DNA from: an uncultured Erysipelotrichales bacterium
GTDB taxonomy: Bacteria > Bacillota_I > Bacilli_A > Erysipelotrichales > Coprobacillaceae
Assembly: GCA_910579135.1 (NCBI GenBank)
Contig: CAJTTM010000021.1
Coordinates: 1 to 42,765, forward strand
Direction of reading: 5' to 3'
Length of the DNA stretch: 42,765 nt
Within the stretch, counting starts at the first letter, position 1, and each line of letters begins with the position of its first letter. The position numbers and the translations under genes were made by a program. Shown here piece by piece: positions 23,992-31,732 of the stretch. Below the pieces are notes generated by a model. The model did not search any database, was not told the DNA's origin, and saw nothing but the letters and a program-made list of their open reading frames with translations.

Positions 23992-24887
23992 ATGTTGTAG
24001 TAATAGGTGCAGGACCAGCGGGTATGACTTGTGCATTATATGCTTCTAGAGCAGGAGCAAGTGTTATGATTTTAGATAAAGGAGCACCTGGAGGAAAGAT
24101 GAATTTAACTGCTTCTATTGAAAACTATCCAGGAGCAGATATGAAAGGACCTCAATTAGCTTATGCTATGTATGAACAATCAATGAAATTTGGGGCTAAA
24201 ATGGATTATAAAGAAATTGTTTCTATTGAAAAGAAAGATGATTATTTTGTTGTGAAAACAAATAAAGAAGAAATAGAAACTAAAAATGTTGTACTTGCGA
24301 GTGGAACAAAAGAAAGATTAATGAATATTGAATTAGAAGAAGAATTAACAGGAAGAGGAGTTTCTTATTGTGCTGTTTGTGATGGACCTTTCTTTAAGAA
24401 CAAAGATGTTGCTGTTGTTGGTGGAGGAAATTCCGCTTTAGAAGAATCTTTATATTTGAGTACAATTGTCAATAAGGTACATTTAATTGTTAGAAGAGAT
24501 GTTTTTAGAGCCGATGAATATTTTGTGAACAAGATTAATGAATGTGAGAATATTGAAGTTCATTTCTTAAAGAAACCTCATAAAATTATTGAAGAAAATA
24601 AAAAGGTTGCAGGATTAGTTGTAGAGGATTCCCAAACTCAAGAATTAACAACAATCAATGTTCAAGGTATTTTCCCATTTATTGGTTTAGATCCATTAAG
24701 CGAATTAGTGAAATCATTTGATGTCACTAATGAACAAGGCTATGTTTTGGTTGATGAAAACATGGAAACAACAGTCAAAGGATTATTTGCGATAGGTGAT
24801 GTACGTGATAAAACTTTAAGACAAGTTGTTACTGCAACGAATGATGGAGCTATTGCAGGTCAATATATTGCAAGTCAATTAAGATAG
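23985..24887 (+). CDS. trxB: Thioredoxin reductase
   Basis: FAD- and NADPH-dependent enzyme that keeps thioredoxin reduced, 300 residues. FAD-binding GAGPAG is at 8-13, the redox pair C129-A-V-C132 sits in CAVCDG, and the NADPH-binding GGGNSALEE with the following RRDVFRADE gives NADPH rather than NADH preference. GDVRDKTLRQVVTATNDGAIAGQYI closes the FAD site. It ends the run of overlapping genes starting at the thioredoxin-like lipoprotein and carries its terminator. In many Firmicutes trxB is followed by rapZ, but here 6.5 kb of accessory genes intervene. Confidence 0.96.
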   Translation: MLDVVVIGAGPAGMTCALYASRAGASVMILDKGAPGGKMNLTASIENYPGADMKGPQLAYAMYEQSMKFGAKMDYKEIVSIEKKDDYFVVKTNKEEIETKNVVLASGTKERLMNIELEEELTGRGVSYCAVCDGPFFKNKDVAVVGGGNSALEESLYLSTIVNKVHLIVRRDVFRADEYFVNKINECENIEVHFLKKPHKIIEENKKVAGLVVEDSQTQELTTINVQGIFPFIGLDPLSELVKSFDVTNEQGYVLVDENMETTVKGLFAIGDVRDKTLRQVVTATNDGAIAGQYIASQLR

Positions 24888-24907
24888 CAGCATAATGCTG
24901 CTTTTTA
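24886..24907 (+). terminator. Terminator of the trxB operon
   Basis: AGCAGCAT (24886-24893) and ATGCTGCT (24895-24902) form a tight hairpin overlapping the stop codon, followed by TTTTT. Confidence 0.9.
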
Positions 24908-24914
24908 AATACAA

Positions 24915-24955
24915 ATAAAAAAGAAAGTCACTATAAAACTTATAATAACTTTCTT
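24915..24955 (-). terminator. Terminator of the 24962-25564 membrane protein gene
   Basis: AAGAAAGT (24921-24928) with ACTTTCTT (24948-24955), plus an inner TATAA/TTATA pairing. On the minus strand it ends in CTTTTTTATT. Confidence 0.75.
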
Positions 24956-24961
24956 AATATA

Positions 24962-25564
24962 TTAGTCATTTTTCATTTCTTTCACAATTACTGATATGGA
25001 TTTTAAGCTTAATCCTTTATTTCTAATAGCTACGATATAATGAGTTTGGTAAATTTCTTCGTATTTTCTTATTATTGATTCAACGTCTGGGGTCATTTGG
25101 ATCATTAATGTTGGAATAATTGCGACATGTTTTAGATTTTGATCATAAGTAACATAAACATCTCCAGGTAAACAATCAATATGACTGTTTTTTAGATTTT
25201 CATAAATATCTAGTTCTAAAACTTTAGACTCTAACGTTTTTAATTGTATATGAATTTTATAAACAAATTGTTTTGTAAATGTACTATCTCTTAATTCTTT
25301 AAAAAATTCTACATTTTGAATGGTTGCTAGTGCAATTTGTTTGTTTAATAACATCTTATATATTGTATGATGTTCAAGATTTTGTTCTATAAATCTAATT
25401 ATATAGTTAAATAAAAATATAATAAATACAAAAGCAAGAACAAATATGATCATATTCATTATGTTTTTTAGAAATAAAAAATATAGTCCAATTAAAATAA
25501 TAGTAACCAAAAGAAGAAAGTATACCATTATTTTATTTATTTTTTGTTGAAGATATATATACAT
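24962..25564 (-). CDS. Membrane protein of unknown function
   Basis: About 200 residues. Two hydrophobic helices cover roughly the first 65 residues (IMVYFLLLVTIILIGLYFLFL and NMIIFVLAFVFIIFLFNYIIRF), followed by a 130-residue soluble part with beta-strand character and a charged C terminus (IVKEMKND). No family is recognised. The start is uncertain: the frame opens at TTG 25579, the first ATG is 25564, and neither has a good ribosome site. It follows the PTS IIB gene by only a hairpin, so it may be read through from the PTS operon. Confidence 0.6.
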   Translation of the reverse strand: MYIYLQQKINKIMVYFLLLVTIILIGLYFLFLKNIMNMIIFVLAFVFIIFLFNYIIRFIEQNLEHHTIYKMLLNKQIALATIQNVEFFKELRDSTFTKQFVYKIHIQLKTLESKVLELDIYENLKNSHIDCLPGDVYVTYDQNLKHVAIIPTLMIQMTPDVESIIRKYEEIYQTHYIVAIRNKGLSLKSISVIVKEMKND

Positions 25565-25570
25565 ATAAGA

Positions 25571-25593
25571 GAAAAGCAAGCAATATCTTGCTT
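25571..25593 (-). terminator. Possible terminator or attenuator at the end of the PTS operon
   Basis: AAGCAAG (25574-25580) and CTTGCTT (25587-25593) pair across the stop codon of the IIB gene. On the minus strand the following TTCTCTT is only a weak T tract, so some read-through into the next gene is likely. Confidence 0.5.
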
Positions 25594-26078
25594 CATAGTC
25601 CTGCCTTTTTTAATAATTCTAAGAAATCTTCAACTGGTCTTGTTGGTACAACTTGGCAAGGAAGTTTACCTCCTCTATATTCTGCTATTTTTCTATATGT
25701 CATAGCATCTTCTTTTGTTGCAGCAACAAAACCATTAACCATTACATAATCTGTATTTAATACAGGTGCTTGATTGCCAATATTTACTTCTTCTACTTGT
25801 ATTCCTTTTTCTAATAATTGTAAACAATCACTAGCAAATTTACAAATTACAAATTTTGTTTCATTTGGATTTTTTTGATCATATTCAATTAATTCATCAA
25901 TACTAAAAACTAAAACTTTTGATCCTTGTGCTGCCATGGGCAATATCATTTTTTGAATAGGATCTTTCGCAACATCATCATTACATACTATAATAGCTTC
26001 TGCTCCTATGTTGTTTTTCCATGCTGCTGCAACTTGTCCATGAATTAATCTATTATCAATTCTGATGTGTTTTATCAT
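25593..26078 (-). CDS. PTS mannose/fructose/sorbose family IIB component
   Basis: 161 residues. Receives phosphate from EIIA on histidine H13 (RIDNRLIHGQVAAAW) and passes it to the sugar during import. DVAKDPIQKMILPMAA, VNIGNQAPVLNTDYVMVNGFVAA and the closing CQVVPTRPVEDF are typical of the family. It is the last PTS gene of the IIC-IID-IIA-IIB operon; its ATG overlaps the stop codon of the IIA gene by one base. The sugar cannot be read from IIB alone, but the SIS enzyme next door suggests an amino-sugar or glycated amino acid. Confidence 0.93.
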   Translation of the reverse strand: MIKHIRIDNRLIHGQVAAAWKNNIGAEAIIVCNDDVAKDPIQKMILPMAAQGSKVLVFSIDELIEYDQKNPNETKFVICKFASDCLQLLEKGIQVEEVNIGNQAPVLNTDYVMVNGFVAATKEDAMTYRKIAEYRGGKLPCQVVPTRPVEDFLELLKKAGL

Positions 26079-26473
26079 TATCTTTTCACTCCTAATAAGT
26101 CATTTAAACAATTTATACCCGTTTTACCATCATCTAAAACCATATCTATATCAATTGTTTTCCCTTGTCTAGAAGACATAATCGCAATAAGCATACCTAA
26201 ATTCATACCAGTTAAAACAATTATATCCTCATTTACTAAATAAGCAGCCTGATTACAAGGTGTACCACCCAGTATATCAGCTAATATAATTACACCATCT
26301 CCTGAATTTAATTGGTTTATTTTTTCTTTCATTAAATCATGAAATTGATCTGGATTATCTTCTTTTTTTAGACATAAATAATCCAATTGTTTTAAATCTC
26401 CAAAAAATAGTGAAATTGAATTCATCATACCCTTTGCCATTTCTCCATGGCTAATCAACAAAATACCCTTCAT
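26078..26473 (-). CDS. PTS mannose family IIA component
   Basis: 131 residues. The first phosphate acceptor within this PTS, taking phosphate from HPr at H9 (ILLISHGEMAKGM). ILADILGGTPCNQAA and VLTGMNLGMLIAIM are hallmark segments of the EIIA-Man fold. As a separate, short protein (not fused to IIB) it matches the organisation of Gfr/Lev-type systems. It lies 8 bases after IID and overlaps IIB by one base. Confidence 0.94.
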   Translation of the reverse strand: MKGILLISHGEMAKGMMNSISLFFGDLKQLDYLCLKKEDNPDQFHDLMKEKINQLNSGDGVIILADILGGTPCNQAAYLVNEDIIVLTGMNLGMLIAIMSSRQGKTIDIDMVLDDGKTGINCLNDLLGVKR

Positions 26474-26481
26474 ATCACTTC

Positions 26482-27312
26482 TTATACCATAATACCTGTT
26501 GCACCTAGTACAAATGTAATAACTGCAATAATAAGAATGACTTTAACAGGTGTCATTTTTTTCTTTTTTAATAAATAGAAACATAAACCTACAAATAAAA
26601 TAGGTAAAATATAAGGTAATAATGAATCTAAAGATTCTTGTAATTTAAAAGCTTGTTCCACAACTTTACCAGTATTAGGATCGGTAATAGCTTTTGTCAT
26701 TTCAAATCCAAGTTGTAATTTTGATCCTAATATACTTGGGATAAACCCACCAATAACAGTTAATCCTAAAACACTAGCTAATTCTTGTAATTTATCAAAT
26801 GAAAATGTACTATGCATATTATTTAATAAATTTAAAGATTGTTTATATCCAATATTAAAAGCTGGCCATCTTGCTAAAAAGCAAGCAATCATTGGTAAAG
26901 TGACCATTAAAATTGATAACCAATTTCCTTCAGCTGCCATTCCAGCACCAATTAAACTAACTAATGGTTTAACTAAAACACCTTGAATTGTATCTCCAAC
27001 ACTAGCCATTGGACCCATTAAAGCAACTTTAATACTATCAGCGGTATCACTTTGTCTATTTTCTTCTAAAGCACAAGCAATTCCACATATGGCTGCTGAA
27101 CCAGCAGGATGACAATTGTAGAATTGAGCATGTCTTAATAAATGTTGACATTGTTCTTCTTCAGTATCATATAAATCCTTAATAACAGGAACCATACCAA
27201 ATGCAAATCCACTACCTTGCATTTTTTCATAATTCATACACCATTGTAATGCCCAGTTATGTCTTAATCTTGTTCTATTTAATGCTTTTTTAGAGATGGA
27301 TTTAGTTTCCAT
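26482..27312 (-). CDS. PTS mannose family IID component
   Basis: 276 residues. With IIC it forms the sugar channel in the membrane. Family motifs are WALQWCMNYEKMQGSGFAFG, HAQFYNCHPAGSAAICGIACALEE, ALMGPMASVGDTI and the C-terminal helices from about 230 on. ATG at 27312 behind AGAAGGTG is the start; the frame runs further to 27366, but that lies inside IIC. It overlaps the end of IIC by 11 bases, so translation is coupled. Confidence 0.94.
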   Translation of the reverse strand: METKSISKKALNRTRLRHNWALQWCMNYEKMQGSGFAFGMVPVIKDLYDTEEEQCQHLLRHAQFYNCHPAGSAAICGIACALEENRQSDTADSIKVALMGPMASVGDTIQGVLVKPLVSLIGAGMAAEGNWLSILMVTLPMIACFLARWPAFNIGYKQSLNLLNNMHSTFSFDKLQELASVLGLTVIGGFIPSILGSKLQLGFEMTKAITDPNTGKVVEQAFKLQESLDSLLPYILPILFVGLCFYLLKKKKMTPVKVILIIAVITFVLGATGIMV

Positions 27313-28048
27313 GAGAAACACCTTCTTTCCTTCCAAATGTAATATACATATAACCAAATGCAGCACCTAAAATTGCAAGTCCTAATACTGGAACATTCGC
27401 AAATGAGAATAATGCATAACCAATAACCATAAATGGCCAATATTTTTTAAGGTCCATATAAGATAATAATAAAGCAAATCCAATAGCTGGTAATGCACCA
27501 CCAACAACTTGTAATCCAGTAGAGAACCATTGAGCAGAAGCTGCAAAATCAGAAATAACAGTTAAATAATCACTTAACATAACGCCAATAAAAACAGGTA
27601 AAGCGTTTGCAATCATCCATGGTAAAATTCCCATAACATGGAAACGTTCAAATGCTTTAATGTTATTTGCTTTTAAAGCATTTTCAGCTTTATGTAAGAA
27701 GAATGTATTTAAAGTTCTTCCTAAAATGTTTAATTGCATAACAAATAAACTTAATGAAGTTGCAACTAATAAACCTACATTATAATCTCCTGTTTTTTTA
27801 GCGGATACAACACCTAATATTGCACCAATTTGATAATCAGGTGTAGTTGCCCCTCCAAAATTATAAAAACCTAAATTCATTAATGTGCATACAGAACCAA
27901 CTTGGAAACCTAATTCAATATCTCCAACAACAAAGCCCGTAAACACACCACATACTAATGGACAGTAAATTCCTAATTCTGACCAATAGTCAAATGTCAT
28001 TATCATGGCAAATAATGTCAAGATAAGTGCGAGTGTGAATGTACTCAT
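27302..28048 (-). CDS. PTS mannose/fructose/sorbose family IIC component
   Basis: 248 residues, membrane channel subunit with about eight hydrophobic segments. The N-terminal YCPLVCGVFTGFVVGDIELGFQVGSVCTLMNLG segment and ATTPDYQIGAILG are family hallmarks. It is the first gene of the PTS operon, transcribed from a promoter with TGTATATA(C/T)A palindromes in and behind it. ATG at 28048 is preceded by GAGGAGGAG. The divergent/nearby GntR gene and the SIS enzyme gene share these sites. Confidence 0.93.
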   Translation of the reverse strand: MSTFTLALILTLFAMIMTFDYWSELGIYCPLVCGVFTGFVVGDIELGFQVGSVCTLMNLGFYNFGGATTPDYQIGAILGVVSAKKTGDYNVGLLVATSLSLFVMQLNILGRTLNTFFLHKAENALKANNIKAFERFHVMGILPWMIANALPVFIGVMLSDYLTVISDFAASAQWFSTGLQVVGGALPAIGFALLLSYMDLKKYWPFMVIGYALFSFANVPVLGLAILGAAFGYMYITFGRKEGVSHGN

Positions 28049-28069
28049 ATAATCTCCTCCTCTATATTT

Positions 28070-28111
28070 TGTATATACATTATTATAATATTATATATAC
28101 ATTATTGTCAA
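28070..28111 (-). promoter_or_regulatory. PTS operon promoter with two GntR-type operators
   Basis: On the minus strand TTGACA (28111-28106), an 18-base spacer and TATAAT (28087-28082). The palindrome TGTATATACA lies just behind the -10 box (28070-28079), and a near copy TGTATATATA (28101-28092) lies between -35 and -10. Binding there would block RNA polymerase. The same palindrome occupies the same spacer position at 28980-28989, which ties both promoters to one regulator. Confidence 0.85.
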
Positions 28112-28117
28112 CAACTT

Positions 28118-28138
28118 TGTATTAAAAATTTTAATACA
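28118..28138. promoter_or_regulatory. Perfect 21-base palindrome upstream of the PTS promoter
   Basis: TGTATTAAAA-A-TTTTAATACA is a perfect palindrome about one helical turn upstream of the PTS -35 box. Its outer half-sites TGTAT/ATACA match those of the operators, so it may be a third, wider-spaced site of the same regulator. Confidence 0.55.
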
Positions 28139-28143
28139 TAATA

Positions 28144-28166
28144 AAAAGGCATCAGTGATGCCTTGT
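28144..28166 (-). terminator. Terminator of the GntR gene
   Basis: AAGGCATC (28146-28153) pairs with GATGCCTT (28157-28164) around a 3-base loop. On the minus strand TTTTTATT follows. Confidence 0.85.
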
Positions 28167-28167
28167 A

Positions 28168-28887
28168 TTAATTAATTCTATTTTCTTCAATTTCATATGC
28201 GTATTTATTGCCTATATATATTGCAACACAATATTCTAAGGGAATAAAATCTTTTGTATAAGTAACATGATCATGCTTTAATAAAGCAGTATTTTTTTCT
28301 ATTCCTAGATGTTTTGATAAATAATCATCAGATAGAATAGCAGTAATTTTTGACTTTGTTTTCAGTCTTGGTAAATCCATTTTATCATAATAATCATATA
28401 GTGAGCCAGATAAAACGGAAATATCAAAAGAAGGAACTAATTTAGATGGTATATATGTTGTGATGATGGCTATTGGTTCACCATCAGCAGTTCTTACTTT
28501 TACAAAATATTGAATTTCATCATTATTATTGAGTTGTAAATAGTTAGAAATAATAGGAATATCTTTAGAGTTAAGTATTTTATATTCAATCAATTTAGAA
28601 CCTGGAACTCTATTTTGAGAAGTCATATATCTACTAAAACTACCAACTGTTTTGTAATCAGCAAAAAACATCGATTGCTTTACAAATGATCCTTTTCCAG
28701 GTATTCTATCAATAATTCCTTCAGTAGCTAACCTTGATATGGCTTTATTAACTGTCAGACGACTTACATTAAATTTTTCTGCTAATTGGAATTCTGTTTC
28801 TAACTGATCACCATTTTTTAATTTTCCATTACTAATTAAATTTTTGATGTATTCTTCAACAAGAATATATTTTGCTTTTTCTTTCAT
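28168..28887 (-). CDS. GntR family (HutC subfamily) transcriptional regulator
   Basis: 239 residues. Winged helix-turn-helix at about 5-72 (LETEFQLAEKFNVSRLTVNKAISRLATEGIIDRIPGKGSFV), then an effector-binding UTRA domain to the end. UTRA domains bind sugar phosphates or other metabolites, fitting control of the surrounding sugar uptake and processing genes. Most likely it represses the PTS operon and the divergent SIS gene through TGTATATACA sites. ATG at 28887 follows GGTGAT. It lies between the PTS operon and the SIS gene, with its own promoter and terminator. Confidence 0.92.
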   Translation of the reverse strand: MKEKAKYILVEEYIKNLISNGKLKNGDQLETEFQLAEKFNVSRLTVNKAISRLATEGIIDRIPGKGSFVKQSMFFADYKTVGSFSRYMTSQNRVPGSKLIEYKILNSKDIPIISNYLQLNNNDEIQYFVKVRTADGEPIAIITTYIPSKLVPSFDISVLSGSLYDYYDKMDLPRLKTKSKITAILSDDYLSKHLGIEKNTALLKHDHVTYTKDFIPLEYCVAIYIGNKYAYEIEENRIN

Positions 28888-28903
28888 TTTATCACCAATT
28901 CAT

Positions 28904-28932
28904 ATTTTACATATAATTACAAATATTGTAAA
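28904..28932 (-). promoter_or_regulatory. Promoter of the GntR gene, with an inverted repeat
   Basis: On the minus strand TTTACA (28932-28927), a 17-base spacer and TAAAAT (28909-28904). TTTACA (28906-28911) and TGTAAA (28927-28932) form an inverted repeat over both boxes, which may allow self-regulation. Confidence 0.55.
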
Positions 28933-28971
28933 GTCTTTTTCAATACATATAAACAAATGTTTTATTTTCTC

Positions 28972-29001
28972 TTGACATTTGTATATACATTTTATTATAA
29001 T
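28972..29001 (+). promoter_or_regulatory. SIS gene promoter with operator inside the spacer
   Basis: TTGACA (28972-28977), 18-base spacer and TATAAT (28996-29001). The palindrome TGTATATACA (28980-28989) sits between the two boxes, exactly as in the PTS promoter. Confidence 0.85.
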
Positions 29002-29028
29002 GTGTTTATAAATGGAAGGAGACGAATT

Positions 29029-30111
29029 ATGGAAGAAAAAAAATGGGATATGTATACTTATATTCTAGAATCAAAACAAGCTGTTAGAGATATAGTTGAT
29101 CATCAAGAAGAGATTTTTAATTCTACAGTTGACTATATCTTAGGTAAAGAAATTGATCAAATATATATTATTGGATCAGGTACCTCTTATCACGCTGCTG
29201 TTGCAGCTAAACCTATCATCGAAAAAGTACTAGGAATAAAGGTTTTTCAATCTTATCCGATACCATTTAAAGATGAATTAATTTTTAATAAAAATACTTT
29301 AGTTATTGGAATTTCTCATGCTGGAATGTCAGCATCAACAATTGCTGGATTAGATAAAGCAAGAGATGAAGGATTTTCTACTATTGCGGTTACAGCTGAA
29401 AAAGATACTCCAATTTTAAAGCATGCTGATCAACAATTATTTATTGATATGCCTATGGAATATGCAGGTCCAAAAACAAAAGGATATATTTGTTCTATTG
29501 TAACTTTGGTTATCCTTGGATTAAAAGTAGCATTAAAGCAAAATAAAATAACACAAGAAACTTATGATGATTATATTGAGCGTATGCTTAAAAGTTCAGA
29601 TAATATTCCAAGTATTGCAGAAAAATCATTACAATGGTATCAGGACAATAAAGATGAATTTTTAAAATGTAGACGTTTATATATATTAGGATATGAAAAT
29701 TGTATTTCTGCAATGTTGGAAGGAACTTTAAAAATATCAGAATCAGTTAGGTATAGTACACAATGTTATGAATTAGAGGAATTTATGCATGGTATCTATC
29801 ATTGTATTGATAAAGATACATATATGTTGTATTTGGGTTCTGGTGGACAATATTTTGAAAGAACAAAGAGATTAAAAAGATATTTTGAAGAAGAACGCCA
29901 AGCACATTGTTTCTTGATTTCGAATGAAAAAAATAATGAGAAAGATTTTAACTTCCCTTTTACAAATGATAAAGACTTTGCAGTTTTGGAATACATTGTA
30001 CCTCTTCAAGTTTTTGCAAGAAGTTGTTCTGCGGATCTAGGAATTGATGCCAATATACCTAGTGATCCTGATTTTCATAAAAAAATGCAAAGTTATGTAT
30101 ATGAAGAATAA
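29029..30111 (+). CDS. SIS-domain sugar isomerase/deglycase
   Basis: 360 residues with two SIS domains. The first carries IYIIGSGTSYHAAVAAKPI and GISHAGMSASTIAGLDKARD; the second ILGYENCISAMLEGTLKISE and YELEEFMHGIYH. This layout is shared by GlmS isomerase domains and by deglycases such as FrlB and GfrF, which split phosphorylated fructose- or glucose-lysine. Paired with a mannose-family PTS and a GntR regulator under a common operator, it probably processes the phosphorylated import product; fructosamine or glucosaminate-type substrates are both possible. ATG at 29029 behind AAGGAGA is the start (frame open from 28957, through the promoter). Confidence 0.85.
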   Translation: MEEKKWDMYTYILESKQAVRDIVDHQEEIFNSTVDYILGKEIDQIYIIGSGTSYHAAVAAKPIIEKVLGIKVFQSYPIPFKDELIFNKNTLVIGISHAGMSASTIAGLDKARDEGFSTIAVTAEKDTPILKHADQQLFIDMPMEYAGPKTKGYICSIVTLVILGLKVALKQNKITQETYDDYIERMLKSSDNIPSIAEKSLQWYQDNKDEFLKCRRLYILGYENCISAMLEGTLKISESVRYSTQCYELEEFMHGIYHCIDKDTYMLYLGSGGQYFERTKRLKRYFEEERQAHCFLISNEKNNEKDFNFPFTNDKDFAVLEYIVPLQVFARSCSADLGIDANIPSDPDFHKKMQSYVYEE

Positions 30112-30131
30112 CCTCTCTTTAAAATATTGTT

Positions 30132-30163
30132 GAAAAAGCACTTCTTTTAGTGCTTTTTCTTTT
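30132..30163 (+). terminator. Terminator of the SIS gene
   Basis: GAAAAAGCACT (30132-30142) pairs with AGTGCTTTTTC (30149-30159) around a 6-base loop, followed by TTTTC. Confidence 0.9.
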
Positions 30164-30177
30164 CAGGAAAGGAATAT

Positions 30178-31521
30178 ATGGTGTTTGTAAAAAAATATTT
30201 TGGGAATAAATCTTTTTATAAAAAGACAGGAATTGTTATGTTTCCTATCGCTATTCAATCTATTATTACAAGTATTAGTGGTTTTATTGATACCATGATG
30301 GCATCTCAAATTGATTGTGTGTCTGCTATAGGAACTGCTTTACAAATTGATGCTTTAATGCAAGGTGTTGCTTTTGGAATAGGAGCAGGTATTAATATAT
30401 TTGTTGTTCAATATTATGGAGCTAATGATATAAAGAATATGAAAAAAAGTTTTGGATTAAGTTTATTAAGTGTGGCTTTTAATGCTTTGCTTTGGACAGC
30501 TATTGTTTTTATATTTAATAAAGACTTATTAAATTTATTTATTCAAGATGAAATGGTTATTTATAATGCTTTAGAATATATTTATATTGCTTGCTTCTCT
30601 TATATATTAACCTCACTGATATTGAGCTTTACTTTTGCTTATCATAGTGTTCAAAAAACATATATACCATTATTAATAAGTGTTATCACAATTGTTTTAC
30701 ATATCATATTTAATGATATATTTATGTTTAAGCTTCATTTAGGGATTAAAGGTGCAGCAATCAGTTTATTATTGAGTCAAGCAATATGTTTATTATTTTA
30801 TTTTTTGTATTCTGTGATTTCACATCAACCTTTTATTGGCAGACCTAGGGAAATGTTTAAAATGCCTATTTATTTTGTTAAAAAAGTATATATGCGAGTG
30901 ACTCCATTAATCATTAATGAAACACTTTTTAGCATAGGGAATAGTTTGTTTATAGTTGCTTATGGGTTATTAGGTAAAAATGTAATGGATTGTTATTATA
31001 TTGGGAATCAAATTGTGAATATTTTTTATACAATTGTTAATGCCATGAGTGATGCCTCTACCTCAATGATTGGTTTAGAACTTGGAAAAGAAAATTATGA
31101 TTATGCTCAAAGAGAAGTGAATTATTTTTTTGGGATGACAGCTATTTTATCATGTTTTATAATAGTTGCATTATTGATCTTTGCTCCCCAAATTATAACA
31201 TTATTTGAATTACATTCATTACAACAAGTTCAACTTGCTATATCAATTGTAAGAGTTCTTTCTGTTAGAATTGCTTTTAGATTATTTAATGTTATTATCT
31301 TCTCTGCACTAAGAGCTGGAGGAGATTCTAAGTATTTAACATTTTTGGATTCTATTATTTTATGGAGTGTTGGTTTATTGACAACATTCTTTATGATTTG
31401 CATTTTAAATATGTCAAATATTGTCATAATTATTCTTATAAGTCAAATAGAGCAATTACTAAGATTGGTATTGGGAATGAAAAGATTGAAAACTAAAAAA
31501 TGGTTACATGCTCTTGTTTAA
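30178..31521 (+). CDS. MATE family efflux transporter
   Basis: 447 residues, about twelve membrane helices. GFIDTMMASQIDCVSAIGTALQIDALM and IGAGINIFVVQYYGANDIKNMKKSFG are MATE motifs; the second half starts near VTPLIINETLFSIGN. It lies right behind the SIS gene terminator, with AGGAAAGGAA before ATG 30178 and no clear promoter of its own, so it may be read through from the SIS gene. It is more divergent from the other two MATE proteins in the window than they are from each other by inspection of start and loop motifs. The substrate is unknown. Confidence 0.9.
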   Translation: MVFVKKYFGNKSFYKKTGIVMFPIAIQSIITSISGFIDTMMASQIDCVSAIGTALQIDALMQGVAFGIGAGINIFVVQYYGANDIKNMKKSFGLSLLSVAFNALLWTAIVFIFNKDLLNLFIQDEMVIYNALEYIYIACFSYILTSLILSFTFAYHSVQKTYIPLLISVITIVLHIIFNDIFMFKLHLGIKGAAISLLLSQAICLLFYFLYSVISHQPFIGRPREMFKMPIYFVKKVYMRVTPLIINETLFSIGNSLFIVAYGLLGKNVMDCYYIGNQIVNIFYTIVNAMSDASTSMIGLELGKENYDYAQREVNYFFGMTAILSCFIIVALLIFAPQIITLFELHSLQQVQLAISIVRVLSVRIAFRLFNVIIFSALRAGGDSKYLTFLDSIILWSVGLLTTFFMICILNMSNIVIIILISQIEQLLRLVLGMKRLKTKKWLHALV

Positions 31522-31529
31522 TAAGTGAG

Positions 31530-31558
31530 AAAGTGAAGAAAACTTTTTCACTTTTTTG
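31530..31558 (+). terminator. Terminator of the third MATE gene
   Basis: AAGTGAA (31531-31537) pairs with TTCACTT (31547-31553), followed by T residues. Confidence 0.75.
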
Positions 31559-31618
31559 ATTTAAGATATAGTTCATTATTGGTTAAAATAATTATGAAGG
31601 ATGCTAATATATAAGGGT

Positions 31619-31710
31619 TTTCTTTATTTTATGGTATATTTTGGGTAAAATAAGAAATATAATAAAAAAAAGAAAAAGTGGTACACTTATGGTAGTAAAT
31701 TTGTTATAGT
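31619..31710 (+). promoter_or_regulatory. Leader and probable promoter region of rapZ
   Basis: Holds an inverted repeat TTTCTTTATTTTA / TAAAATAAGAAA (about 31619-31656), a palindrome AAGTG-GTA-CACTT (31676-31688), and an extended -10-like TGTTATAGT (31702-31710) just before the ribosome site. The -35 box is not clear. Confidence 0.4.
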
Positions 31711-31732
31711 TATTTTATAGGGGAGTGGGAAG

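Noticed and set aside
31560..31732. Possible small RNA or riboswitch before rapZ
   Set aside because: Inverted repeats are present, but no known aptamer signature or clear terminator was recognised.
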